Assembly: GCA_036897445.1 (NCBI GenBank)
Contig: JAYMTL010000031.1
Coordinates: forward strand, 62,001 to 126,000
Direction: 5' to 3'
Source: Pelargonium tetragonum
Taxonomy: Eukaryota; Streptophyta; Magnoliopsida; Geraniales; Geraniaceae
DNA length: 64,000 bases
Positions 25,201-35,820 of this stretch are shown here, piece by piece (the first letter of the stretch is position 1; each line of letters begins with the position of its first letter). Both the position numbers and the translations under genes were made by a program. The notes under the pieces are model-generated. The model ran no database searches and was not told the origin of the DNA. It saw only the letters and a program-made list of their open reading frames with translations.

Positions 25201-28200
25201 AACCCATTAAAGCAAAGGAATACAAATACAGGAATACAGAATCTAGCTCAAACAAGCAGCAAAGAAAGAAGAAAATTTAGTAAATTTAGTAATTTGTCGC
25301 CTTGAACCTGTGGCCACTAGTATAGAAAAGAGTTGCTTGAACTATCTCTAGGCTACTTACGAATTCTCTGTTTCTAGAGTAAGATTTTCACAATGTCTTT
25401 ATTTAAGTAATTCTTTGTTAACTGAGAGGGGTTTCCTGCATTTTCTTACTTTTTCGTATAAGGGAATCCTACTTTTTTTGAAAACCAAATTTCATTAGCT
25501 AAATCAGGCTTTAGTACTTTTGCCGTAGGTGAATCCTCCTTTTCAGGAATTGAATACTGATTCTATATACAAATTCGTCTTACTTTTCTGTATAGGACAA
25601 TCCTAACTTTTCAGGAACTTGGATGCACTTTGTTAGCTAAATTCGGGTTTCTTCCTTTTACCGCAGTCAAATCATGTCAAGAAAACAAGTTCTCCAACAT
25701 AATATAGAAGGTTTCGGGTCCAGTTTTTGCTAAAAATGGAGGATACACATAGCGGCGGTCAAAGCCTTACTATTTTCTATTCTATTTTATATAAACTTTC
25801 CAAATAGTCAATTCGGGAATACATCTGGACTACCTCCCATTTGTATAAGGAACTATATATACAGCAATCCTTGAAAGACTTGCATAATAAAGAATCTCAA
25901 AAGTCAAAACTGCAGTAAAAGTTCAAATTGTAGAAAAAAAATCATACACTTTAAAATCCGATGAAGCTCACGGCCGTCTAATTGATTTAACAAAGTCTCC
26001 CTCCTCTTTACTTCATTTTATTCATGATACACGAAGCTAAGGCCAAAAAGTATAAGTCAAATCAATCTTCCAAGAGAAGCCAGTTATTTCTCTTTCGTTT
26101 TTGCATTTATTCCTTATGTGTAAGGAGATATTAAAGTTTCCTGATAGATATAGGTGCAATTAAAGTACGTAAATATTTCCGGTAAATCTTTTAGTCTAAG
26201 TCTTTATTAAGTATTACAAGCTAAAGCTTGCCTTACTTACAGTATAAGTTTCGAACCCTTATGGAACACTAGAAGCTTAAAATAGAATTAAAATGACTTT
26301 TTGATAAAAATATACATAAGGGTTCTCATTGATTCATTATATGCTTCCCAACCCAAGTCAAAGGGCTCCGTGGAATTTAGTAAGTTAGCTTTTAATGAAT
26401 CAACAAGTGATAATGGGTCTAGTACAGATTAAGACTTTAATACTAAGGAGCTCTCTTATAAAAATTTCTGGTAAAGAAGTCTTATTTTCTTACCTTCATA
26501 TAATTACTCTATAACTTTTACAGTGTAGCTGATTTCTAGTGTATCAACAGGACAACACTTTCTAGAATTATACTAGAGACTAGAAAATCTTAGTAAATAT
26601 CTTATTCTTACACTTACACGCACTTAACTTGCTTCGTTTCGGAACTATATACTAGAGTAATTAAACACTCATAAGGCAAGTACTTTAGATATCAGATATA
26701 AATCACGGGTGTTATACCCATTACATTTATCTACTAAGGGTCTAAATTGGCTGAGAAAGAAAAGATTCTCAATTTCTGAAGGTTAATTCTGAATCTATTC
26801 TAGTTATCACTAACTTGTATTATTTTCATAGTGAAAAAAGGGACTCTATCACTATTTAACATCTTTCGTACAAAATACTCATACACAATACTAAGACAAA
26901 GGTCTCGATTTAACTATCTTATAGTAGCCGCAATTTCTGTTAATAAGTGTTGGTTTTAGAGTATAGAGAATCTTTTTTTCTTGTAAATATTCCCTCATGA
27001 TGTTTCTATAGTGTTTATATATTCTTTCATTATAAGGGTGCATTTAGTCTTTAGTAGACCCTTTACGGATGAATAGAAATAGTCTGCCTTAACTCGCCTT
27101 CTAAGGAGTTTCCAGGAGATAAGCTATTCCAATAAAAAATCTGTACTAAAATTTTTAAAGGGGTATCCAGAATGAGGAAACAAAGGCCTAATTTAGGGAC
27201 ATAGGCCTCGAACCTAAGAGATTGTAAACTTACCCCCTGAACTCTAGGCTTCCTATAGAGTACAAAACTTCACTTCATAAAATGAAATCGTGCAGAATCC
27301 TTTACCTCGAGTTTAATAGCTATGGCTTAGGAATATTCATTCGGATAACACTTCTATTATCATTTGAATATTGCTTTATCTATGCTTAATTTAATAAAGA
27401 GCTCCTTTCTAGCTAAGGGCTGCGTTAATACAATAGCTTCAGTAAAGCACTTCCTGGGTAATGAAAGATAAAGGTATCTCACCTCATTTCTCCTGATGCT
27501 ACAAGTTTTTCTAAAAGATGCTAGCTTTCAAGCTTGCAGTATATGAGTATGCCAGGTCAAGGTCTAAGTCTTTTTAATGGGTTCCGAAATTCCTTGAGTA
27601 TAAGGTTAAGTTTCTTTTTTTAGGTATGGAATTCTTTAGATACCCCTTTTTTCACTCGCCCTGCAATTAGGGACTTACTAAGAGCAAGTGAACATTAATA
27701 ACTTACTTCATAGGAAAAAGAGCTAATGTAGCATCCCGAAACCCGGACCATCGTTAACAAACCTCCCTATCTTCAGTACAATTACCAGTAAATATCACTA
27801 AATTTATGCACTGAAAGGGGGAAAGAGAGTCCCGTGAGCTTTTGGTCGACTTACTGAATGTGATGCTAGGAAATTGAATACTTGCAGGACCCTATCTTAA
27901 TTATTCTTGGCCCTAGATACTCAGTGCAATTCAGACCTAGAATTTCCGAACTTAGACAAGTTTTCTCTATTTATAGGCATAGTCGAAAAGTTTTTCTTAA
28001 TGTTACAATATGGTTTTGGACTAGTCACTTTTTGTACTATACCCCCTTGTTTACTACAAATGAGACCTAACCTAAATAGAACTTTGAAAACAACTCTTGC
28101 TTTTAGGAATTGACTCATTAGGCTTTTGGTATTCTAATAGGTTACAAGCAGCCCCTTTGGCTGACAGAGGGAAATGAGTAATTTCCAAAATTCTCGCACA

Positions 28201-28890
28201 ACTTGACTTCTAAGAACTAATTCTTAAGGTAGTCGCTTCTGTCTAGATAGAATATGATATAAGTATAGGGTTATATACCAATGTAAGCCGATGGGAAGGC
28301 AGCTGTACTAATAAACCCGGGTTTTCCTGTACTAAACAAGGGACTTGACCTTCTGGATGTCTTTACTATTCTCCTACAACTAACTGAAAGAAAAGAATGC
28401 TCCATCTTTCTTTATGTTCCCCTGTATATAAGATACAAATTTAACGTCATAGAATTCTCTTAGATTTAGCTATATCCCTACTAGGACCTGAGAGAAGCCT
28501 TAAAAATGCATACACTTTTCCCCTCACTAACATAAAAAGAAGAAATTCGCAGATGTATCTTGGCTAACGCTAACACCTTTCAAATAGGGTTTTTTAGAAT
28601 ATAGAAAAAGGACAGCATCAAATAGAAATGACATGGTTTACGCATTTTACCTTTGGCTAGAGCACAGAACATAAAACCCGAAACAAAGGGAGATTGGATG
28701 GCTACCATTGAGATAAGGATAAACCCATTTGTTTGCTCTTTATAAAACTTAAAGATGTCGATAGTACTTTATTCCTAAGGATTCACTTATAGTATCCCAA
28801 TCTCGTTAATCTTTCTTTTGGTTCTACTCATCATACATTTGTCAATCAGAATACCGAAAAATACTACATGTTACAATATCTGTTTTAGGT
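25201..28890. other. gene-free AT-rich sequence
   Basis: No gene is recognised. The frames at 27882-28118 overlap one another on both strands and are chance products. A tRNA-like minus-strand trace near 27190-27245 (TTAGGTTCGAGGCC) has no foldable anticodon arm. A 400-base stretch near 25380-25700 has a loose internal repetition of TTTT-AGGGGAATCCTAC-type segments. Confidence 0.5.
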
Positions 28891-28962
28891 GGGTGTATAG
28901 TTTAGTTGTCAGAGCATTGGAAGAAAAACCCAACGGTCGCGGGTTCAAAGCCCCTTATTACA
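28891..28962 (+). tRNA. trnK-like tRNA, most complete cloverleaf in the window
   Basis: A 72-base cloverleaf can be drawn: acceptor GGGTGTA; D-stem GTTT/GAGC with G-T pairs; anticodon stem TTGGA/CCCAA with one A-C mismatch; 7-base loop AGAAAAA; T-stem GCGGG/CCCCT with one mismatch; loop TTCAAAG; and a partly pairing acceptor 3' strand TATTACA. The 5' 30 bases and the variable region CGGTC follow plant mitochondrial tRNA-Lys. The loop no longer reads TTT: strict counting gives AAA, while a shift of one gives GAA (Phe). The A-C mismatch would be repaired by C-to-U editing. It lies 168 bases upstream of ccmC on the same strand and could serve as its 5' processing signal. It may also be a relic. 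Confidence 0.45.
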
Positions 28963-29130
28963 AGGAGACATTCGTTTTAAGAAAGTTAGGTAAAGTAAAG
29001 AATCAGTCAGTAGAATCACGAGTAAGAAATTTTTATTTCACTTATTTTCCACTGTAGTAAGTAGTAAAGTTTCCTTTCTAGCCGAAAATTGAAAAGAAGC
29101 TCTTAGAGTTTGGCGTTCCCCCTCTTTTTA

Positions 29131-29756
29131 ATGTTACAGACAAAAAGATATGCAAAGTTTTACGTTGGATTATCTTTCTTTTTAACAGTGATGGCTACTT
29201 ATTTAAGTCTTTTTACGTCAACACAAGATTTGACGCAAGGTGTAAATTCCGTTCTTTTCTTTGTACATGTCCCTGCAGCTTGGATGAGTATTCTTCTTTA
29301 TCTCACTACGTGTATAAGTGCTTTTTTCTAGTGAGAAGGCATCCTCTTTATCTTCGCTTTGTTGGAACTTCCATAGAGCTAGGGGCTCTTTTTACCTTCT
29401 TGACCTTAATTACAGGTTGCTTGTGGGGAAAACCAACTTGGGGCACCTATTGGGTCTGGGATGCTCGCATAATCTCTATCTTACTCTTATTCTTTATTTA
29501 TCTGGGTGCGCTCCTTTTTCTAAAGCTTTCCGTCGAACTGGCTTCTCTTTTCATCTTTCTGGGTTTACTCGACATAGTAATCATTAAGTTTTCGGTCAAT
29601 TGGTGGACTACATTACATCAATCAGAGAGTTTAGGTCTCTTTTCAACATCCGTGTCTTTCTTAATGCTAATTCCCCTTCTTTTGCATTTTGCGAATTTTT
29701 TGCTTTTCAGTTTTGCTTTTCAGTTTTGCTTTTCTTTTTTCTGGAACCGTCTTTAG
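29131..29756 (+). CDS. ccmC: ccmC, haem exporter/handling protein, with one apparent frameshift
   Basis: CcmC is an inner-membrane protein of the cytochrome c maturation (System I) pathway that presents haem to CcmE. Two reading frames cover it. Frame 1 runs from ATG 29131 to a TAG at 29329 and holds two membrane segments and VHVPAAW with the conserved His (codon 46). The other frame continues from about 29322 to TAG 29754. It holds the tryptophan-rich haem-binding motif WGKPTWGTYWVWDAR (29424-29468), NWWTTLHQ with the second conserved His (29616-29618), and four membrane segments. The frames meet in a T6 run (29322-29327), and one extra T would make them continuous. Homology to angiosperm ccmC seems to start upstream of this ATG (SL..PLFLM), where a TAG at 29104 ends the frame, so the start is uncertain. 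The C terminus is shorter than in angiosperms by roughly 30-40 residues. Pseudogene, sequencing error and fast-evolving functional gene all remain possible. Confidence 0.85.
29698..29734 (+). repeat. 13-bp tandem repeat inside the ccmC 3' end
   Basis: TTTTGCTTTTCAG is repeated 2.8 times (29698-29710, 29711-29723, partial 29724-29734). The unit length is not a multiple of three, so each gain or loss changes the frame. It lies just downstream of the conserved FANF segment and probably explains why the C-terminal residues are unlike those of other plants. Confidence 0.85.
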
Positions 29757-30455
29757 AAGGTTAAGTTTGACTCTAGAAATTCTAGGAAAGTCTATGTTTT
29801 TCGATTAATCCCTACCCTACCCCAACTAAATTGGAGTTTGGTCACAGCTCTTTAAAAGTATGCTACTAATACCGAGAATCCTGGAGTAATTTAGCAGTAT
29901 TAAGAAATTTAGGTTTAGCCTCACGGTCTGTATAGTACATCGTACGAAGTAAAGGAAAAGTCAGTCTTATGTCATAATATTTACCAAGGGATCGTGGGTA
30001 TCCAGTATAAGTTTTAAAGATACTTGTTTCGTAACATAACCTAGAATTTGGCATAGCCGTTCAATTGAGAGTCCTATTTTTTTGTTTTCTGAGCTACCTA
30101 GACGCTCGAAAGTTAAGAGCTGTTTATGCTCTTATGCCAAAGTCTTAATTGAATCTAAGTACTCTGAGGGTTCCCTACGCCTATAAATTTCAGTTATTTT
30201 AAGAGTGTATGGCTTGTCCCGTATGCGATCTCCAATTCTAGGAATTCCGAGTCTCCGCAACTAGTTAATTTGTTTAAAAAGATTTTTGTCGGCTAAAAGG
30301 AAGAAATCGATTTCTCTCAGAAATTCACTAGTCAAACCTACTTTATTCCCTTGATTCTGTATAAACACAGATATTAGTATCAAATGAGCCCTCCCGTAGC
30401 GTAGAATTTAGGTATAGCACTGCTATATATCTGAATGGCAAATAGCTAGAAATGC
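29757..30455. other. ccmC downstream spacer
   Basis: No gene is recognised. I searched all frames after the ccmC stop for the missing C-terminal segment and saw nothing convincing. The minus-strand frame at 29866-30054 has no family resemblance. Confidence 0.5.
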
Positions 30456-30528
30456 TAGGTGTAACCCGGATTTGAACCGTCGACAGCCGTTCGAAAAGAC
30501 AAGTAACACTATCGAGATGCTTCCTCTA
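30456..30528 (-). pseudogene. trnE-like sequence, degenerate
   Basis: Read on the minus strand, GTCTTTTC lies where the tRNA-Glu (TTC) anticodon arm would be. GACGGTTCAAATCCGGG follows as a T-arm, with its upper three pairs intact, and then a possible acceptor end TTACACCTA. The D-arm is barely recognisable, and the acceptor 5' side (TAGAGG) pairs only in part. Isotype assignment is tentative; a tRNA relic is likely. Confidence 0.4.
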
Positions 30529-31599
30529 GTGTGGTAATTTTAAAGTACAATACATAATTAAGAAAATAGAGTAAGACAAAAAACTTCAAGCTCTAGTAAA
30601 AGGAATTCTATGGGATTGGAACCCGTATCTTATATTATCTTAGTAAAGAAAAGTGTTCTAAGGAATTTCTTAGGAAGAGTTTCACTATGTTTTCTGTTTT
30701 GAACCAAGTAAGTCAAAGGTGGGTCTCTAAAAGCTAGGAATTCTTTTCCGTATTTTTATCTTTAGGAAGATAGTAAATAAATTAGGAAGTCCTTCTTTCT
30801 CAGGGATTTTCTAGTTGATTAATAAAGAAAGTGGGATCTGTATCCAATTCCTAAAGTACAGCGGAGGTAGTAAAGAGTAGGATAATAAAGAATAAAGCTC
30901 TTTTTTCTATTTGTAATAAAGCCGGTGTTCCCGGGGGTTTTTCTGGGTCTCCCATTCCAGATAGTGAAGTCTAAGGTAGCTCTAAAGCTAAAGAAGTCTA
31001 GGATGCTTCGATTCCTGCTCTATTTTAATAATACAGGGAATATAGGTAGGTATAGGCCAAAGGAGACTGAGTCTAGCTTTTAAGAAGAAGGCTCCCGGTA
31101 TAGCAGGTAAGAAGAGTCTGAGTTTTACAAAAGAAAAATCTGGAGTAATTTGCTAGGTTAGTTTTCAAAGGACAAGGCCTGTAGAGTTGCAGTGTTAGGA
31201 ATGCGCCTAAGTCTATACAAAAAAGGACCCTATAGCTTCGAATCGCATTTTCCAAGTAGGAACCCCTAAAATCTGTAAGAATCCAATCAGGGAGGAGCTC
31301 TGTAAGCGGGTTACTTCCGTGTTCCTCTGTTTAGAGATTTTTGGCAAAAAAAGTTTCCCGCAAATGAAGTTTTAAAGTCTTTTCTTGTTCTTGTTGGTCT
31401 TAGTGCGAGGTTGGCTATACCCAAATATGACTAAATGTCTTAAACCCCCCTCGCTACCCTGCGGTTGGGAAAAGTGACTTATCTTTCTATTTATTAAGGG
31501 CTCTATCCTATTTTACTTATAAGGGAACGGAGAGTAAGAGGAATTCTTTGAATTGAAACCTATCAATATAAAGAACTCTGAAAGCTCTAATAAGCTAAC
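30529..31599. other. gene-free, G-rich on the plus strand
   Basis: No gene is recognised. At 30611-30631 a minus-strand ACGGGTTCCAATCCCAT resembles a T-arm but has no partner arms. The plus strand is richer in G than C from about 30.7 to 31.5 kb, opposite to the block that follows. Confidence 0.45.
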
Positions 31600-32870
31600 C
31601 TTCTAGTTCTAGTGAAAGTCATGGAAGTCTCATTCTCTAGCAAATCCTGTCAATAGCTCTAAGCCAAACTAAGGAAAAGCTAGTCCTTGTCAACCTGTTG
31701 AACCTACACTAGCTGCTAAACCTTTGAAAAGTTGTATCTCTTTGCTATCGAGGTTCATTACTAAGAAGGAAACATGACTCACAGTGTGCCTGTTATTTAA
31801 TGTCTCTTCGCTGGTAAAAGGAAGTTAATACCAATAATGAAACACTAGTCAATGAAGCTCTATAGCAAAGGGATCCTACACTCACTTGAATGCCTGCCAA
31901 TCCAAGGATGTCTCTCTTTCTTATTCCCTAACCTAAGATCCAACTCCAACTAAGCTACTCTGTAACAACCTATCAATCTCTATAAGGTCACTATTTTAAG
32001 AACACAAACAAGAAGAAAAATCCTGATCACTTGAATTCCAAGAACTGAAACACCAGAGATCCAAAGCTTTGCTAAAGAAGATGAAACAACTCAATTCAAA
32101 GGACAAATAGATAAGGGATTCAAAACTGAAATAACTGAACTCAAAGATCGAGAAGAACTACCAAATAAAGACCCTCCAAAGGATGCCCATTAAAGCAACC
32201 TAGGATAAGTTCCTGTAATAGAATGCACTCAATCGCGAGCCAAGTGCAATCCCTTATACCACCTTGAAACCTCAAACCTAATAAGCATCTCAATTCCCTT
32301 AACCTCTTAAAACTCAACCTAAGGAGAAAATGGATATGTTCGAGAGATTGAAACTGGAAACAAGATCCCTCTTCAGTCATCCGACTCTAGATAAGGAACG
32401 AACTCCAATCCCTCCGGAACAACCAGCAACTCCTATCAATCATGATCCAGTACTCTCTCCTTCCTAGAAATCCTGAGCTACAGCCTAGAACTGAAACTCT
32501 GACTTCTAATAAGATAAATATCAAGGACAAAGCAAGTAATCAATCTCATGACGGTGTAATAGATCCCAAACTAGAACTCCAACTGGTCAGGATCCTCCTC
32601 CTAAGTGTATCCTACCAGTCAAAGTGTATTCAACCAACCTTGTTGCCTTCTATTCCTAACAACTCTAATTCATACTCTTGTAACACAGTCTTGGTTAGAA
32701 AGCTTTCCTTGTCCTACTTGACTTCGACTGCTTCCGATCTTATCTGTTTAGCTGGTAAACGTAATGGTGTATGAGACACAGCCCTGTGCATTCTCTTTTT
32801 TATGGGAGATTCTTAGGGACTGATTTCTCTTCCTTTCCTATTGAGTCTATAGTTAAGAAGGAAAGATATT

Positions 32871-32885
32871 AGGTAATGTAATTAA
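32871..32885 (+). repeat. dispersed 15-mer, exact copy
   Basis: Exact AGGTAATGTAATTAA at the junction between the A/C-rich and GA-rich parts of this field. Confidence 0.75.
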
Positions 32886-33045
32886 GGAGTTTCGGTAATA
32901 AGGAAGTGAACATCATAACGAAGAGAAACTAAACGAAAGGAAATGTACTTAGGTGTTTCAGTAGGATGGGTACTAAGGAACCGGAATCCTAACTGTACAG
33001 AGGGAGCAGAATCCGAATAAAGGTAAGAGAACTAGAGCGAGGAAC

Positions 33046-33604
33046 CTATCGAATCAAGATACTGAGCGCTGTACTTACTAAGATGAAAGGTGCTTAAGGT
33101 GCCAGAATCTGTGTAGACATCATAACCTGAATCCAAATAAACATGGAAATTTCAGTAGCAAGGTAATGAATCAGACTAGGGAAGAGCTTAACCAGAATCT
33201 TGATAATGCGAACAAGGGAAGATCTCCTAAACCGAATAGAGTTCAACTAGCTGACATCAGAATGAAGGCAAGAACTTCAGACAAGGTCCCAGAACTAGGA
33301 TACTAAGAGTCCTAATAAAACAAGGAAAGAACTTAACCGGAAAGATAAATAAACCAAAGCTAGAATATGTGTTTCAGTGGAAAACGAACTAAAGTAAGAG
33401 AAACGAATCAGCAAGATAAGAAGTTGAATTAGAACTAAAGGAAACTCTCAGAACTAATAGAACAAGAATCTTTCCTTAGCGAATCAAGCTAACATCTGAA
33501 CCAGAATGAATGTAAGGACAAGAATATTTCACTAGCAAGGGAATGAATTAGAACACTAGAATCAGAAAAGGAAGCTATCGAATCAAGATACTGTGTGTTG
33601 TACT
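33046..33604 (+). repeat. pair of 30-bp direct repeats bounding a GA-rich tract
   Basis: CTATCGAATCAAGATACTG is present at 33046 and again at 33575. Each copy is followed by a diverged extension of about 11 bases ending GTACT. Inside, TTTCAGTAGCAAGGTAATGAA (33150) and TTTCACTAGCAAGGGAATGAA (33526) form another diverged pair. The offsets (529 and 376 bp) differ, so this is a scrambled and not a regular tandem repeat. Confidence 0.65.
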
Positions 33605-34755
33605 AGAGCTAATAAAGAAACCTGACACTTCTCTATTTCTGAAAGCCGAACTCACACGTAGACTATAGACTCTAACTTATGAACTCAGCTAAGATACCTT
33701 CTATATTTACGGAACCTCATAACCCTGCAACACTTCAATTCTCATTTCTCAGCTCTACCACTTTATCCTAATCCTACTGATAGATAAATACTGGACTGCT
33801 AATTAAGAGATTCTAGGAACTTCTAATAACTCAGTGACTCTAGTTGTACAAATGCTACTCTTATATTAGTAATTCTAAACCCTCGAAGCCTATTTAGAAT
33901 CTACTCTCGAAAATGAAATAGAATCCGGTTTCTGTTTCGGCTATACAAGTAGACATTTATCGGAGTAAGTTATAGAATAGACTTCAAAGGAAATAATCAG
34001 TTTATGTAGCTACACCTATGACTAGAATCTGCTACCTATTAGGAATCTCAAACAAATAGGAAGATAGAAGCTGTTCCCCACCTCTAGCTACACTGTCCGT
34101 TTAGATCGGATAAAGCACTCTCAATAGATAAACTATTCCACTCCACTTGAAAGCAGCACTAGCTTAGGCTCACCAAGAACAGGAAATTGACTACCTTTAC
34201 CAGCAATGTTAGCCTGCTTTCAACAACTGAACATGTTAAAGAACTTATTTACCGTTTAGATGACTTATTCCTAATACTAAAGCTAGCATGACATCTGGTA
34301 AGTTCCCTTTAAAGAATTATAGAAAATCATCCTTTGCTTGTTTAGGGAATTCCTAATCTCTAAAATATCTACTCTAATAATATCTAAAAGAAATAAGATA
34401 AGGAGTCCTATTCCTATACCAACTACTATAAATAGAAAGATTATTCTCTAGAAACTATCTATCAAAAGCCAAAGGGACTTAGATTACGGATACTGAAGAA
34501 ATACAGGAAAGCTCTATACTTGTGAGGAATCCCTTACTGCAGAATACCTAATTCCTATACTAATCCCTAGCTATGAGGTCAATTACCAGGTCTCATGGAG
34601 GGAAATACCTCACCGGAAAGTCCTACTATTGTTAAACCCGGAACTTAATGCTTTAATGCCTAAAGAATAACTGAGATTCCCAGACTTACAGATTAGATAA
34701 ACTAAATGACTCTACAGGCTTTCACTTGACACCATAAACTTGATACTCAAAATCT

Positions 34756-34770
34756 TTAATTACATTACCT
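34756..34770 (-). repeat. dispersed 15-mer, exact copy
   Basis: Exact copy on the minus strand. The next copy, at 35505, is on the plus strand, giving a convergent or divergent pair 0.75 kb apart. Confidence 0.75.
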
Positions 34771-35274
34771 GCGAAGCTACTCACTCTAACTTTCTTACCC
34801 TTATAGTCTCAAAGCTACAGAAATGCTAGAACTATCTAAATTGGTATTTTAGTATTAATCTATAGTTATTATATACTTTAGTAATAGAAGCTATGGGATA
34901 TTCCTCTTCTACCTGCTGTTACTGACACGGGATGAGAAAACCTTAGATTAGACTGCCTAGTTGTTAAATTAGGAAAGGTAGAGCCCTCTTGTACTCTGGA
35001 GTAACTGAAATGCAACAATCGGAAACTTACTGACTTATTGACTTTCTTTCTCAGAATAGAACATACTATCACTCTTATGTTGCTAGAAACTCTGCCCCTA
35101 GCCGAGGAAGTCGACCTACAATCCTGCCTATCTTTAACTAATAAGAAGTCATGGAGTACAGATTTTGAAGGTCTTATTCTTCTTCTAGCTCTTAATCTAC
35201 AAAGAACTATAAGAAAACACCCAACTATAAGTATACATGAATCCCATTAGCTCTATTATATAGGTCTCTCCTAG

Positions 35275-35820
35275 CCCAGTCAGACCAAGCCAAGGAAGTA
35301 GCAGCTCTGAATAAGAGTATCTCCCTCGGGCTAAGAAAAAAAAAGTTCTAGGTATAGTGGTCCCGCTGAATAGGTTTCAGATCTGTGTTAAAAGTTTATT
35401 ATCAAATAAGTTAATGTCCTTAGTTATTAGTGGAAGTCTTTATCCTTAAAGAGTTCTTAGTCTTATTAATTGTGAGTGCCTCTGTCCTTTACCTAGCTGC
35501 AGCAAGGTAATGTAATTAATGGTATTTCAGGATAACTAATTGTCTCTGGGGTTCCCTTATTCTGTTTATAGTAGGCAGTCAAGCCCAAGGTTTCTGTATT
35601 TATTATCAATTAAGTTGGTATTCTCCTATCTGCAAGGCAAGCAGGTTCCTGCACAATTACAATAAGGAAAGGTAAGTTTACTTAAGGTTGCAGCTCTTTC
35701 ATTTCTAGTTGTTTGTAAGCCTGTAAAGGGAGTTGTCATGCTTCTTTTAGGATTCAGTTTGAATAGATTTAAGAATTAGAAAGCATTATTTATTAGGGCT
35801 CAAAGACCTGAATTAAAATA
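35275..35820 (+). repeat. diverged repeat block, copy 1 (partner 41155-41510)
   Basis: Contains GTAGCAGCTCTG (35300) and a 38-bp segment at 35375-35412 (starts TTTCAGATCTGTGTTAAAAG) that is 36/38 identical to 41473-41510. Further on are AAGCCCAAGGTTTCTG (35583) and TTAGGATTCAGTTTGAATAG (35749), which match 41196 and 41229 in the partner. In the partner these last two segments come before the 38-bp segment and not after it, so the block order is permuted. Confidence 0.75.
35505..35519 (+). repeat. dispersed 15-mer, exact copy
   Basis: Exact AGGTAATGTAATTAA inside the 35 kb repeat block. It is absent from the 41 kb partner, so it is not simply carried by that repeat. Confidence 0.75.

Larger units (their letters stand above)
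31600..34300. repeat. A/C-rich field with GA-rich degenerate repeats
   Basis: The plus strand is A/C-rich up to about 32.8 kb, then GA-rich with many imperfect recurrences of CAGAATC, GAATGAA and AAGGTAA segments. The 110-codon frame at 32442-32774 (+) and the 79-codon frame at 32141-32380 (-) fall in this low-complexity sequence. They have no motif I know, and I do not call them genes. The repeats look related in style to the 18-25 kb array. Confidence 0.5.

Noticed and set aside
27190-27245. Minus-strand tRNA with TTAGGTTCGAGGCC
   Set aside because: Only a T-arm-like segment. The D and anticodon arms are absent.
29329-29331. In-frame TAG of ccmC read through by the CTA-loop trnQ-like sequence at 2922
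   Set aside because: Downstream of the TAG the conserved peptide is in a different frame, so stop read-through alone would not restore the protein, and the tRNA anticodon arm does not fold.
32442-32774. 110-codon open frame
   Set aside because: Falls in low-complexity A/C-rich repeat sequence. It has no motif and its length is near what chance allows in a G-poor, stop-reduced strand.
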